A DNA stretch of 64,000 nt from Sphingobacterium sp. SGG-5 (GCF_011043525.1 NZ_JAAKGO010000003.1:186001-250000); one strand, 5' to 3'; positions 18,545 through 29,158 are shown, numbered from the stretch's first letter. Made by a program: numbers and translations. The notes: a model not told the origin generated them from the letters alone.

Positions 18545-21500
18545 ATGATGATGAATAAGCAGTTGTTATTGGTCTTGTTGTTGACACTGACCGTAACGTT
18601 TTCGTATGCGCAACGGCGACAGTACACCGGAGTCGTTGTAGACTCAAGTACAAATGAAGTGATGGTGGGCGTGGTTGTCCAAAACACAAATACCCCCAAC
18701 TTCAATGATCGAACCAACCAATCCGGGGAATTTACCATAGAAGCCTATCGAAGGGATATTGTTTCATTCTCCTTCGTAGGTTATGAAACCGTCAATTTTA
18801 TGGCCCAGGCAATACCCAAACAAATTGTCATGAGGCCTTCCTCCACGAATATTGATGAAGTGGTGGTAATCGGGTATGGTACGGTCAATAAAGAAGATTT
18901 TACCGGATCCTTGTCTTCCGTCGATGTAGAGGATATCAATCGGGCTCCTGTTCCGAATGTTGCACAAGCTTTAGCTGGTCGTGTCGCCGGATTGCAGGTC
19001 AACGCCACATCCGGTCAGCCGGGTGAAGAATCGGATATTATTATCCGGGGAGGGAACTCCATCACGCAGGATAATTCGCCGCTCTATGTGGTAGATGGCT
19101 TTCCTATGGAAGGATTTAGTCTGTCTTCCATCAATCCCGAAGAAATTGCAGAGATACGGGTGCTGAAAGATGCTTCGGCCACCTCAATTTATGGTAGCAG
19201 AGGAGCGAATGGAGTCGTCATTATCGAAACCAAGAAAGGCAGTGAAGGCGTACCGACGATCACCTATAACTTAGATTTTAGTGCACAGAAACCGGTGAAG
19301 ATGATGGATATGATGGATCCTTACGAGTTTGTGAAATACCAAATAGAAATGGATCCGGATGACGCAACGAAAGTTTATCTGACTCAACAAGATCGGGTAC
19401 TGGAGGATTACAAAAACATTGAAGGACATGATTGGCAGGACATGTTGTTCAGAACCGCGCTTATGCATAATCATAATCTATCCTTAAGAGGGGGCAGCCG
19501 TGGCACAAAATATTCCTTCTCCGGAAACTTGATTAACCAAGACGGCGTAATCATCGAATCTGGATTTAGCCGATATCAAGGGCGCGCGCGCGTGGATCAG
19601 GAGATCAATAAAAATCTAAGCGTTAATTTTAATGTCAGCTATTCGAAAGACAAAAACTATGGACAGCTGACTAATGAGCAGGCGTCGGGTAATAACTCTT
19701 ATGCGACTTATATCATGTACCGTACCTGGGGCTACCGACCTATTTCTACCGGAGGCGATCTCACGGAAATGTTATTCGATGATGGCGGGGATGACGGTGA
19801 AACCTTATTGGTGATGAATCCGATTATTTCGACTCGAAACGAATTTAGAGAGCAGAATAGGACATTCTTCACGGGGAATTTGGGCCTTGATTATAAATTG
19901 CCTTATAATTTGCTGTTGAATGTTCGCGGAGGGTACCGATGGAGAATGTATAGAAATGAAGCTTTTAACAATTCGAAAACATACAGAGGTTTTCCGCATC
20001 CAAATAATGCCAATGGTGTAAACGGTAGCTATTCCGAAAATACATATACCGACTGGATGAATGAAAATACGTTGACCTACAAAAAACAATGGAATAAGGT
20101 TCATCGTTTCGATGCTTTGGTGGGGTTGACGATGCAAGGTCGCCTTACAGATAGATACGCATTCACGTCTATACAAATTCCAAATGAAGAATTGGGATTG
20201 CGGGCATTGGAATATGGTAATATCAAATCCCCTGTTTCCACTGCATCTCCCAATACGCTGATGTCCTATTTAGGACGGGTTAACTATAATTACAAGAGTA
20301 GATACTATTTAACAGGTAGCTTTCGGATAGACGGTTCGTCAAAATTTTCTCCACAGCATCGCTGGGGTTATTTTCCGGCATTTGCAGTGGCTTGGCGATT
20401 GGGTCGTGAGGAATTTATCAAGGATATATCTTTTATCAGTGATTCAAAACTGCGAGCCAGCTGGGGAGCAACAGGTAATAACCGGGTGAGTGACTTTGCG
20501 ACAGCTAATATCCTTACTTTAGATGATCGCTATGGTATTGGCACCGGAGGATCTACGCCTGATTATGGTACGATCATAAACAGCTTTGGAAATAAAGATC
20601 TACGTTGGGAGACTACGTACCAATGGGATATCGGTTATGAGTTGTCTTTATTCAAAAATCGATTAAATTTTGTGGTGGATTATTATAACAAAGATACCAA
20701 GGATCTGTTGCTCAACGCTAATGTACCTTATAGCGTCGGTTTGCAACGTATCTATCGAAATATCGGCTCGATCCGTAACCGAGGTTTTGAAATTGAAGTC
20801 AGTTCCATCAATATCAATAAGAAGGATTTCAGATGGAGTTCCAGTTTTAATATTTCCTTTAACCAAAATAAAGTATTGGGATTAACAGACGACGAAAAGA
20901 CGATGTTCAGCAATGCGCGATTTACCGCAAGTTGGAACAGCTCAAACTTGTATATCACCAAAGTGGGAATGCCAGTATCATCTTTTTATGGTTTGCTATG
21001 GGATGGCGTATATCAAGTCTCCGATTTCAACCAGTTATCCAATGGTTCTTATGTGCTTAAAGACGATGTGGTATCTCTGGAAGAAGATAGAACCAGCACG
21101 CAACCCGGTGACGTCAAATATAGAGATGTTAATGGGGATCTTGTCATCGATGACAATGACAAGGTGATTATGGGGCGTACTCTGGCTAAACATTATGGTG
21201 GGCTCAATAATAATTTCAAATATAAAAATGTGACGCTGAATGTGTTTTTTCAATGGAATTATGGTAATCAGATTATGAACGCCAACCGACTCATGTTCAA
21301 TGGAAACAGTACCGGGCGACGTGGTTTGAATCAATTTGCGTCTTATACTGACCGTTGGACCTTTGAGAACCCTTCAAATGAACATTTTAGAACCAGAGGC
21401 TATGGCCCTATAGGATATTATTCGACCAAAGACCTGGAAGACGGTTCCTATATCCGCTTGAAAACTGTCGAGTTGGCCTATCGTTTACCAAAGCATTGGA

Positions 21501-21679
21501 TACCGAGTGTATCGCGTGTGGATGTCAGCGTGGCTGCACAAAACCTGTACACCTGGTCAAACTATTCGGGTTTGGATCCAGAGGTTTCCACACAAAATTC
21601 GATTTTAACACCTGGTTTTGATTATTCAGCATATGCACAGAATCTGACGTTATCGTTTGGTGCTAAGGTTACCTTTTAA
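18545..21679 (+). CDS. SusC/RagA TonB-dependent outer-membrane transporter (no STN domain)
   Basis: About 1044 residues. Signal peptide (to about 22, FSYAQ), carboxypeptidase-regulatory-like domain (about 27-105, TGVVVDSSTNEVMVGVVVQN), the DEVVVIGYGTVNKEDFTGS junction, and the plug (about 125-230, IIIRGGNSITQDNSPLYVVDGF, IRVLKDASATSIYGSRGANG). The large beta-barrel follows and ends in an aromatic-terminated strand (LSFGAKVTF). There is no STN domain, in agreement with the absence of a FecR gene here. It takes up oligosaccharides in partnership with the SusD encoded next. The start could be any of three close ATG codons at 18545-18551. Confidence 0.96.
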   Translation: MMMNKQLLLVLLLTLTVTFSYAQRRQYTGVVVDSSTNEVMVGVVVQNTNTPNFNDRTNQSGEFTIEAYRRDIVSFSFVGYETVNFMAQAIPKQIVMRPSSTNIDEVVVIGYGTVNKEDFTGSLSSVDVEDINRAPVPNVAQALAGRVAGLQVNATSGQPGEESDIIIRGGNSITQDNSPLYVVDGFPMEGFSLSSINPEEIAEIRVLKDASATSIYGSRGANGVVIIETKKGSEGVPTITYNLDFSAQKPVKMMDMMDPYEFVKYQIEMDPDDATKVYLTQQDRVLEDYKNIEGHDWQDMLFRTALMHNHNLSLRGGSRGTKYSFSGNLINQDGVIIESGFSRYQGRARVDQEINKNLSVNFNVSYSKDKNYGQLTNEQASGNNSYATYIMYRTWGYRPISTGGDLTEMLFDDGGDDGETLLVMNPIISTRNEFREQNRTFFTGNLGLDYKLPYNLLLNVRGGYRWRMYRNEAFNNSKTYRGFPHPNNANGVNGSYSENTYTDWMNENTLTYKKQWNKVHRFDALVGLTMQGRLTDRYAFTSIQIPNEELGLRALEYGNIKSPVSTASPNTLMSYLGRVNYNYKSRYYLTGSFRIDGSSKFSPQHRWGYFPAFAVAWRLGREEFIKDISFISDSKLRASWGATGNNRVSDFATANILTLDDRYGIGTGGSTPDYGTIINSFGNKDLRWETTYQWDIGYELSLFKNRLNFVVDYYNKDTKDLLLNANVPYSVGLQRIYRNIGSIRNRGFEIEVSSININKKDFRWSSSFNISFNQNKVLGLTDDEKTMFSNARFTASWNSSNLYITKVGMPVSSFYGLLWDGVYQVSDFNQLSNGSYVLKDDVVSLEEDRTSTQPGDVKYRDVNGDLVIDDNDKVIMGRTLAKHYGGLNNNFKYKNVTLNVFFQWNYGNQIMNANRLMFNGNSTGRRGLNQFASYTDRWTFENPSNEHFRTRGYGPIGYYSTKDLEDGSYIRLKTVELAYRLPKHWIPSVSRVDVSVAAQNLYTWSNYSGLDPEVSTQNSILTPGFDYSAYAQNLTLSFGAKVTF

Positions 21680-21686
21680 AATAGAT

Positions 21687-23294
21687 ATGGGTATGAAAGA
21701 TATAATTAAAAAAATAGCTATAGTAAGTGTTCTTTATTTAGCAACATCCTGTCACGACCTGTTGGACATCGATCCGGCAAAATATGCGATGGTCAAGGAT
21801 GATTATTATACGACGGAAGCTGAGTTGAATTATGCCTTGAATGGTGTCTATGCAGCGCTAGCTGATGGTAATCTATACGGCAATAATATGTTAGGCAGAA
21901 TGGGATTAGAAGCAGATGAGGCTTATGAAGATTACAGTACAGACGAGAATTCAGTCGGTGATTATAATGTAACACCAACCGATCCGAAAATTCAGAACTA
22001 CTGGCGTTCCTGCTATGTAGGTATCGACCGGGCAAATAATCTATTGGCCAACGTTGACAATGCAGCGATCGAAATCGATGAGTCCAGACGAAATGATATC
22101 CGAGGACAGGCCTTGTTCCTGCGGGGATATTATTATTTTATGTTGGTGACACGTTTTCAAGGCGTTCCGCTGGTATTAACACCGATAAAAAATGCAACTG
22201 CTGAGGAATTACAACATCCGCGGGCAACAGGAAGGGAAGTGTATACCCAAATCCTAAAGGATATGGAACAAGCTGCTGCTTGGGTAAGACCGGCGAGCGA
22301 GGTCGGTACGGGCGGACGTGTTTCTAAATCAGCCGTATGGGGTATACTGGCTCGGGTGAATCTGTATTTGGCAGGTTATCCGTACAACGAAGGAGAAAGA
22401 TATGAAGATGCCATGTTATATGCGGGCCGCGTGATCAATGAAGGGTTTCATGCATTGAATCCATCCTACAAACAGGTCTTTATCAACTACGCACAGGATA
22501 AGTACGATATACAGGAAAGTATCTTTGAGGTAGAATTTCATAGCGATGGAACAGCGGTTTATCCCACAGCAGGAATGGTGGGAAGGAATAACGGAATCAG
22601 AAACCCGGTAATCGATAATATAATTGGCTTGTCCATCGGTGTATTGCGGTCTACAGATTATTTGTACGACTTATATGATGCCAATGATGAGCGTAAAAAT
22701 TGGAATGTCGCACCATTCTATTATACGAATGTAGAGGGAGTTGCGACGAAAACAGAATGGGGCGTAAATGATTCAAAGTACCAACGGTTTTGCGGTAAAT
22801 TCAGAAGAGAATATGAGACCGTGCTTCCCAAGCTGAACTCGCAGACTCCGCAAAACTTCCCATTGCTGCGGTACTCGGATGTACTATTGATGTATGCCGA
22901 AGCATACAACGAGGTTTATCAAGGGGTCAATGACGATGCGATAGAATACCTCAACATGGTTCAACGCAGGGGACTGGGGTTAGATCCTACTGTGGCTAGT
23001 CCGTCGACGGACTTTACGGATAGAAACTATGCCGACTTTAAGAAAGAGGTTCGGGATGAAAGACCACGGGAATTATGTTTCGAAATGCTGCGTAAGAATG
23101 ATGTAATACGCTGGGGTGTATTTTACGATAATATGGTTGCGAGAGAGGCCGAAACGCCGCAGACGTTTACCTCTTCCTACTATGTGCGTGCACGCACCTA
23201 TTTCCGAAGTGTAGAACGCAGAGATCAGTGGTGGCCAATCCCATCGTATGAAATGGGCGTAAATAAAAAATTAGTTCAAAACCCAGGATGGTAA
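21687..23294 (+). CDS. SusD/RagB-family glycan-binding lipoprotein
   Basis: About 535 residues with lipobox LATSC and the usual HDLLDIDPAKYA start. TPR-like helices are visible (RGQALFLRGYYYFMLVTRFQGVPLVLTP, AVWGILARVNLYLAGYPYNEG) and the C-terminal part has RDERPRELCFEMLRKNDVIRWG. I set the start at ATG 21687 (or 21693), just after the susC stop; an upstream ATG at 21657 would overlap susC and add an atypical N-terminus. It forms the outer-membrane SusCD complex with the upstream gene. Confidence 0.95.
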   Translation: MGMKDIIKKIAIVSVLYLATSCHDLLDIDPAKYAMVKDDYYTTEAELNYALNGVYAALADGNLYGNNMLGRMGLEADEAYEDYSTDENSVGDYNVTPTDPKIQNYWRSCYVGIDRANNLLANVDNAAIEIDESRRNDIRGQALFLRGYYYFMLVTRFQGVPLVLTPIKNATAEELQHPRATGREVYTQILKDMEQAAAWVRPASEVGTGGRVSKSAVWGILARVNLYLAGYPYNEGERYEDAMLYAGRVINEGFHALNPSYKQVFINYAQDKYDIQESIFEVEFHSDGTAVYPTAGMVGRNNGIRNPVIDNIIGLSIGVLRSTDYLYDLYDANDERKNWNVAPFYYTNVEGVATKTEWGVNDSKYQRFCGKFRREYETVLPKLNSQTPQNFPLLRYSDVLLMYAEAYNEVYQGVNDDAIEYLNMVQRRGLGLDPTVASPSTDFTDRNYADFKKEVRDERPRELCFEMLRKNDVIRWGVFYDNMVAREAETPQTFTSSYYVRARTYFRSVERRDQWWPIPSYEMGVNKKLVQNPGW

Positions 23295-23296
23295 TT

Positions 23297-24244
23297 ATGA
23301 AAAGTAGTCCAATGAAAAAGTATTTAATTTTAATGAGCGTTCTGTTTGTCGTCATGTCTTGTCGCGACTCTTATGAAATTACAGAACCCCACTTAGATGT
23401 CTGGACAGACAAGGCCGTGTATAAGGTGGGCGATACCATTATCTTCCATATCGAAGGCAGTCCGGATATGATAACCTTCTACCCCGGTAGTTATGGCAAG
23501 GAATATCGGTATCAGGACGTCGAACGTATTTATGAATATATGCCGACGTTAGGTTTCAGGGCCGCAAAATTTGCAGGTAATAATGAAGACTGTGCAGAGC
23601 TGTTGTATACCACGGAATTCAACGAAAATTACGATTATACCAATGTGAGTGCGGTAAACTGGATTAATATATCGGATCGATTTGATATCCCGCCTATTGA
23701 TGGTACATCGGCAACCTTTTCGGATGCTGGAACTGCCGATGTCACGGACATATTTGAAGAAGGTAAGCCGGTATATTTCGCGTGGTATTGTAAGACAAAC
23801 GAAGCTTCACAACGGACGCGGTTTCAGGTAGCAGATTTCAATCTTAAAGGAATTGCTACGAATGAACCTGATATTTCGGGAATATTAGTTTCACAAGCAG
23901 CTATGGGCTTTCAATGGTCATTAAATCCAGAGGCTGCAGCACAGACTTCGAATCTACCGAGCATTACCAATTCCCTAATCTATTGGAATGGTATTTTCGA
24001 TAATACTGCTGGCCTCTTGAAAGAAGGATATGCTGTTAGCGGTCCGATCACTTTGCCTGATCAGATGAATTTGGGTAAAGATTATCCCATTGTGGTCAAG
24101 GGAATGCAAATGGAGAACATGACGGAGTACACCTATGCATTTGAGGAAGCCGGTGAGTTTGAAGTTACGTTTGTAGGTTTCAATGTGAATTTTGCGGGGA
24201 GGAAAGAAATTGTGAAGACGATAAAGCTGACGATCGAGGAATAA
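23297..24244 (+). CDS. DUF5017-type surface lipoprotein (first copy)
   Basis: About 315 residues, lipobox VMSC. An N-terminal beta domain has YKVGDTIIFHIEGSPDMITFYPGSYGKEYRYQD, the hallmark wording of DUF5017-type proteins, followed by a second beta region ending in an immunoglobulin-like AGEFEVTFVGFNVNFAGRKEIVKTIKLTI. It is a paralogue of the next gene. It starts at the susD stop (other ATGs at 23288 and 23312), so translation is probably coupled. These proteins occupy the position of surface glycan-binding proteins after SusD; glycan binding is therefore a reasonable but unproven role. Confidence 0.85.
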   Translation: MKSSPMKKYLILMSVLFVVMSCRDSYEITEPHLDVWTDKAVYKVGDTIIFHIEGSPDMITFYPGSYGKEYRYQDVERIYEYMPTLGFRAAKFAGNNEDCAELLYTTEFNENYDYTNVSAVNWINISDRFDIPPIDGTSATFSDAGTADVTDIFEEGKPVYFAWYCKTNEASQRTRFQVADFNLKGIATNEPDISGILVSQAAMGFQWSLNPEAAAQTSNLPSITNSLIYWNGIFDNTAGLLKEGYAVSGPITLPDQMNLGKDYPIVVKGMQMENMTEYTYAFEEAGEFEVTFVGFNVNFAGRKEIVKTIKLTIEE

Positions 24245-24278
24245 TAATATTCAGTAATGAATAATAAATGATATACAG

Positions 24279-25310
24279 ATGAAAGGTATAATAAAATATT
24301 GGATGGCACTGAGTATAGGTGTTATCTTGGCATGTAACGCCGACAGTGTAGAGGTTATCGAGTTGCCGAAGATTGATGTTGAAGATCCTACGGTAAAAGG
24401 AGCATTGGAGTTCGACGTAGAAGTAACCGAAATCGTGAAGGACACTGTGCGTTTCCAGCTGTCCGGTAATCCGGATTTAATTGATTTTTACTCGGGTACC
24501 TTTGGTAATGCGTATGATTATATAGACAAGGATCGATTTTATGATATCATGGCTAATCTAAGTTTTAGATCGGGTAAGTCTCCGGATAATGGAAGTCCCG
24601 AGAACTACGATTGTGCGGAATTATTATACTCTACCGATTTCAATGGCGAGCGCGAAGACATCAATGCTTATGCGAGTGTTAAAGCTGCTACATGGATACC
24701 TATTACCGATCGGTTTGAGTTGCCTCAAGGGAAACCTGAGGGGATTGCGGTATACAAAGAATCCGGAGTCAAAGATGTCTCTGATATTTTTGCCGAAGGC
24801 AAACCGGTTTATTTGGCGTGGCATTGTACAACTCAAGCCGAATCATCAAGAGTGCAGTTTAGGGTGATAGAGTCAAGCATTCAAGGGGTTGTGATTGACA
24901 ATAGCTCTTTGTCCACCGAGCTATACAAACAAGCTGAAATGGATTTCAAGTGGGTAGAGAATCAGGCGTCAGCGGAACAACCGGCTAGCAGACCTACTGT
25001 CAGTACCACGCAGGTAAACTGGAATGGTATTTTCAACAATAAAACCTCGAATACTAATTCCAGCCAACAACACCCTCGTTTGGGGCAATTCAAAGAGGGT
25101 TACGCCATTAGTAAAGCTTTAGAACTTCCCCGATTTAATGCAGGAAAGGACAAGCCCACACTCTTAACACCTAAGAATGACGGTAATTGGGGCGAATATG
25201 AGTTTATCTACGATAAGCCCGGTGTATATGAAGTCGTGTTTGTCGCATCGAACGTCAGGGATGGTGGTGAACCGATTATGAAAACCTTTACGGTGACGAT
25301 TGCAGAATAG
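24279..25310 (+). CDS. DUF5017-type surface lipoprotein (second copy)
   Basis: A 343-residue lipoprotein (lipobox VILAC) and a paralogue of the product of the gene before it. Shared blocks are FQLSGNPDLIDFYSGTFGNAYDY, NYDCAELLYSTDFNG, VKDVSDIFAEGKPVYLAWHC and the end GVYEVVFVASNVRDGGE. A Ser/Asn/Gln-rich insert near residues 253-267 (NNKTSNTNSSQQ) looks like a flexible loop. Two tandem copies suggest two binding specificities or two binding sites at the cell surface. Confidence 0.85.
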   Translation: MKGIIKYWMALSIGVILACNADSVEVIELPKIDVEDPTVKGALEFDVEVTEIVKDTVRFQLSGNPDLIDFYSGTFGNAYDYIDKDRFYDIMANLSFRSGKSPDNGSPENYDCAELLYSTDFNGEREDINAYASVKAATWIPITDRFELPQGKPEGIAVYKESGVKDVSDIFAEGKPVYLAWHCTTQAESSRVQFRVIESSIQGVVIDNSSLSTELYKQAEMDFKWVENQASAEQPASRPTVSTTQVNWNGIFNNKTSNTNSSQQHPRLGQFKEGYAISKALELPRFNAGKDKPTLLTPKNDGNWGEYEFIYDKPGVYEVVFVASNVRDGGEPIMKTFTVTIAE

Positions 25311-25320
25311 ATTACGTGGG

Positions 25321-27120
25321 ATGAAGAGTTGGCATACCAAGATCGTAGTTGTTTTATTTGTTGCACTGCTATTCGGATGCAAGAAGGTACCACCTATATC
25401 CGAGCAGGAGGACGACGGTGACTCGGTACAACAGACGTTTAATCCCTATCCGGGGACGATCGTCTTTGAGGTCGATGATCCCATCAACGATTATACGGTC
25501 CAATCACCGAGTGTTCTCGTACTGTCCAATGGGAATTATCTGGTCTCCTTTTTTTACGACGGAGGGACCAGTGTTTATATATCCAAAGACCAAGGAAAAA
25601 CCTGGACGCAGCATTCCCGAGTGTCACCATCCAATTTTGCGACCCTGTTTGAACATAATGGGAATGTATATCTTATGGGAACGTCAAAGGGGGGCAGGGG
25701 AGATATAGCTATTTATAAGTCTACCGATCAAGGTAAAAACTGGACAGTTCCGACGGATGCAAACAACGGTATATTATTTAAAGGGATGTTTCATACTGCC
25801 CCGGTTCCGGTCGTAAAACATAACGAGAAAATATGGCGGGCGTATGAAGAAATTTTTGATTCGGCGGAAAGCCGGGACTTTTATGCGTTTGCTGTCTGTG
25901 CCGATGAAGATGCTGACCTGTTGAAAGCATCCAGTTGGAAGCGAACCAATAGCATTCGTTTTGATGAGTCCTGGATTAACGCCCGGCGTCCGAATTGGTT
26001 GGAAGGGAATATCGTGGCCACCCCTGAAGGTAAACTGATCAATTTTATGCGCTTGGAAACCTGGCCGGGATCAGGCATCGCCTATGAGATTCAAGGTGCT
26101 GCAAGTGGTAAACCTCGGCATGAGGTTGCTGCATTTCTGGATGTCGACGCAGAGAATATGACCATAGCATTCAAGAATGAAGCTCGAAATTACATTCATT
26201 TTCCCGGAGCTGAAAGCAAATTCACCATCCGTTATGATACCCAATCTCAATCGTATTGGACGATTACCAATAAGATTACGACTTTTGTCAATACAAGTGG
26301 TACGCATGATCTGAGTACCCATCAGCGCAATGTTCTGGTCTTGATGCAGTCTGAGGATCTGGTCCATTGGAAGGTGAAACGGAAAGTGTTGCGGTGGAAT
26401 GAGGGAGCAAAGCTAAAAACTTGGGATACATTTGGCTTTCAATATGTGGATTGGCAATTTGATGGGGAAGATATTGTCTTCGCAAGTCGGACATCCTGGT
26501 ATGGTAAACGTTACCATGATGCCAATATGATCACCTTTCACCGTGTTAAAGATTTCAGGAACACTTCGGGAGAAGAGTCGGAGGATCTATTGAAATATAC
26601 GCAGCATCCGAAGCTGTTTGATATACCAATTAAGGGTATTAAAAATGGAGATTTAACATTTGGTGATTTTGAGGTGGCTGTTTCTATAGGAGACGGGATT
26701 GATATCGATGAGGAGGGGCATATCACTTTGAAAAACCAGTTGATCTCTAACGATGAAAACCAAGCGATGAAAGCCTTTCGATATGTTGAGCTAAAGATAG
26801 TAAATCATAAAGGGGATAATTTTTCGCTTGAAACGCTGCAAGCATCCATTAAAGGGAACAACAGAAGTTTTAGGTTGAAATGGGTGTACAGTATAGACGG
26901 CAAGACTTTTCATCCGATTACCGATTATTTGCACCGTGTAGAGGGGATTAATGGAGTAATCTTTGATAACCCACCGTTGTACCTGCCTGTATATAGGCCA
27001 CTAAATAAGGTTAAGGGGAGAGATGGAGCCATATTGCGCTGTGTGTTTGTTAATGGAGATGATGGTGGTAGCTATGTGAAATTTGATGACAAGATTACGG
27101 TAGGAGGAAGGATTTTGTAA
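25321..27120 (+). CDS. Sialidase-like beta-propeller lipoprotein with C-terminal beta-sandwich (copy A)
   Basis: 599 residues with lipidation Cys20 (LLFGC). Asp boxes SKDQGKTW (88-95) and STDQGKNW (134-141) mark a BNR/sialidase-type propeller. Blocks shared with the 29159 copy are ARRPNWLEGN, FPGAESKFTIRYD and SRTSWYGKRYHDANMITFHR. The FRIP motif of true sialidases is replaced by VQSPSV, so the first arginine of the triad is absent. The last 150 or so residues form the locus-specific beta-sandwich (LKWVYSIDGKTFHPI, LRCVFVNGDDGG). The start is ATG 25321, since an upstream ATG would overlap the preceding gene. Probably an exo-acting glycosidase or lyase on an unusual sugar; substrate unknown. 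Confidence 0.85.
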   Translation: MKSWHTKIVVVLFVALLFGCKKVPPISEQEDDGDSVQQTFNPYPGTIVFEVDDPINDYTVQSPSVLVLSNGNYLVSFFYDGGTSVYISKDQGKTWTQHSRVSPSNFATLFEHNGNVYLMGTSKGGRGDIAIYKSTDQGKNWTVPTDANNGILFKGMFHTAPVPVVKHNEKIWRAYEEIFDSAESRDFYAFAVCADEDADLLKASSWKRTNSIRFDESWINARRPNWLEGNIVATPEGKLINFMRLETWPGSGIAYEIQGAASGKPRHEVAAFLDVDAENMTIAFKNEARNYIHFPGAESKFTIRYDTQSQSYWTITNKITTFVNTSGTHDLSTHQRNVLVLMQSEDLVHWKVKRKVLRWNEGAKLKTWDTFGFQYVDWQFDGEDIVFASRTSWYGKRYHDANMITFHRVKDFRNTSGEESEDLLKYTQHPKLFDIPIKGIKNGDLTFGDFEVAVSIGDGIDIDEEGHITLKNQLISNDENQAMKAFRYVELKIVNHKGDNFSLETLQASIKGNNRSFRLKWVYSIDGKTFHPITDYLHRVEGINGVIFDNPPLYLPVYRPLNKVKGRDGAILRCVFVNGDDGGSYVKFDDKITVGGRIL

Positions 27121-27158
27121 CGACCTTGGAGAGAATTTATAAAAAATAAAATAAAAAT

Positions 27159-29132
27159 ATGTTGAACAGAATCCTTTTTATTTTGGTTCTTTTGATGAAC
27201 CAGTTGCATATTCTTGCTCAGCAAGCAGAAAGTACATTTGTAAGCGGAGAGCCCATCAAAAACGGTTCTGCCGATGGAATAGGGCATTTTGCGTTGCCCT
27301 CTATTACAGGAGCGATTATGGGCATGGCCATCGTAAATGATGATGAATATCCAGACCTTTTTCTGCAATCAGATAACAGGGCACCGGGTACTTACCTGTA
27401 TTACTTCAAAAAATTAACAGAGAAAGGCGAACCTGTATTCTCACAGGGCGTAAAAATAAAACTTCCTTTTGAAGATACAGGAAGAAATAGGGGGACTGTC
27501 ATCCAAACCTCGGATAAACAGATTCATGGATTTTGGCGATTTGGGGGAAAAGCAATCAAAACATCGGTTTTTGATAAATCAAGCACTTCTTTTGACGAAG
27601 CGAAATCAATAACTGTTAATGGTTTGCCAAGAGGATTTTCCACTTTTGGTGTGGTAAAAACACCGGAAGGAAAATATCTTTTCCTGTTTACCATAGCAAA
27701 GGTATCCACTTCTCCTGTGATAAAAATGCAGTTCGACAGCCTTTATTACACACCCGAAGGATTCTGGCCCAATGAACTAACCGAAGTGGGTATTTACGGA
27801 GCATTGGTAAATGATCTGGAGAACCTCAAACAACTGGAAGCAAAACCTTTGACCGAGTTGAACCAAACTTATTTCGGTATCAGCGGTTATACCGGTTATG
27901 AAACAAAAAGCAAAGAAAAATATGTAATCTGCGGAACTAGGATGGGAAATATACACGCCTATCCGATAGATGAAAACGGATTATACCCTACGAAATACGT
28001 AGTCGATAAAAACCATATTATACAGCGAACACCAACGGTAAACGGTTATCCTACTTATTTTAAAGGTCCCGGGCAAACGGAAGGTCTGTTGCTCTCGGGA
28101 GAGGGGGGTATTTTCTTCTATCAGAACACGAAACAAAAAGATAAAAACGGTAATCTGGTTTTTGAAGATCCCGCTTATATTTTACAGGAGAATCCTACCC
28201 TTTATGGAGGTTCTTTGGTAGTTCCCAGTCTTACAGACTGGGATGGGGACGGTGTGCTGGATATTGTCTCAGGAAACTCTGCAGGTAACATTTTGTTCTT
28301 TAAAAATACAGGCACCAACATAAAACCAGCTTATCAGAATCCGGTTGCTTTAGAAGCAGGAGGCGTAAAAATTCATGTTCAACCTGGTTATCGCGAAGAT
28401 ATACAGGGGCCACATGAAGCTCGCTGGGGTTATACCTGTCCGGTAGTTTACGACTGGAACAAAGATGGTTTACCCGATATTCTGACCGGAGACAGCAGAG
28501 GAAAATTTATGGTGTACGTCAACAAAGGAACAAAATCAAAGCCAGCGCTTGAATCTGAACACCCACTTTACATCAAAGGATTGAATGTACATGGCGGTTG
28601 GCGTTCCATTCCTGGTGTGGCAGAAATGGGTGGCAAAGATGTATATATAATTTTAGATAGAGACAATGATTTTCACCTGTATTATAAAACAGATACTTAC
28701 AATATAGACGATGCTGGAAAATTAAAGTTAACAGATGGTAAAAACATACACGGGCACCGCCGAAAAGGAGGGCAATATGGCAGGGCAAAAACGCATATAG
28801 TTGATTGGGATGGGGATGGGGTAAAGGATATGTTGATTGGTACAGGCAGGGGAGCAGCTATACCAAATCCGATGACGGGCTTGCCTTATAATCGCAAGAT
28901 AAAAAACGAGGGAGCGGCTGTATTATTTTTGAGAAATGCCGGAACCGACGCAGAACCGATTTTTGAATTTCCCAAGATGATGAAGTTTAAAGGTGAAGAT
29001 ATTCTTTTGGGAGCGCATGAATGCGCGCCGACAACAGGTTATATAGGGGGAGATGGAAAAACGCTTAATCTGATCGTAGGTACGGAATATGGGACTTTTA
29101 TTTATTATGATAGGAAAGATTTGAGCTGGTAA
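27159..29132 (+). CDS. Secreted FG-GAP/VCBS beta-propeller protein (copy A)
   Basis: 657 residues with a signal peptide ending HILAQQ. Calcium-loop FG-GAP repeats are visible: DWDGDGVLDIVSGNSAG, DWNKDGLPDILTGDSRG and DWDGDGVKDMLIGTGRG, and less perfect ones earlier. Block EDIQGPHEARWGYTCPVVYDW and the end GAHECAPTTGYIGGDGKTLNLIVGTEYGTF are repeated almost exactly in the 33099 protein, its paralogue. The fold should be a seven-bladed propeller. Such folds include several lyases and glycosidases, and the conserved HEC motif could be catalytic, but no activity can be assigned. It lies between the two sialidase-like genes. Confidence 0.82.
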   Translation: MLNRILFILVLLMNQLHILAQQAESTFVSGEPIKNGSADGIGHFALPSITGAIMGMAIVNDDEYPDLFLQSDNRAPGTYLYYFKKLTEKGEPVFSQGVKIKLPFEDTGRNRGTVIQTSDKQIHGFWRFGGKAIKTSVFDKSSTSFDEAKSITVNGLPRGFSTFGVVKTPEGKYLFLFTIAKVSTSPVIKMQFDSLYYTPEGFWPNELTEVGIYGALVNDLENLKQLEAKPLTELNQTYFGISGYTGYETKSKEKYVICGTRMGNIHAYPIDENGLYPTKYVVDKNHIIQRTPTVNGYPTYFKGPGQTEGLLLSGEGGIFFYQNTKQKDKNGNLVFEDPAYILQENPTLYGGSLVVPSLTDWDGDGVLDIVSGNSAGNILFFKNTGTNIKPAYQNPVALEAGGVKIHVQPGYREDIQGPHEARWGYTCPVVYDWNKDGLPDILTGDSRGKFMVYVNKGTKSKPALESEHPLYIKGLNVHGGWRSIPGVAEMGGKDVYIILDRDNDFHLYYKTDTYNIDDAGKLKLTDGKNIHGHRRKGGQYGRAKTHIVDWDGDGVKDMLIGTGRGAAIPNPMTGLPYNRKIKNEGAAVLFLRNAGTDAEPIFEFPKMMKFKGEDILLGAHECAPTTGYIGGDGKTLNLIVGTEYGTFIYYDRKDLSW

Positions 29133-29158
29133 TAAACTATAAAACGATAAAAATATAG

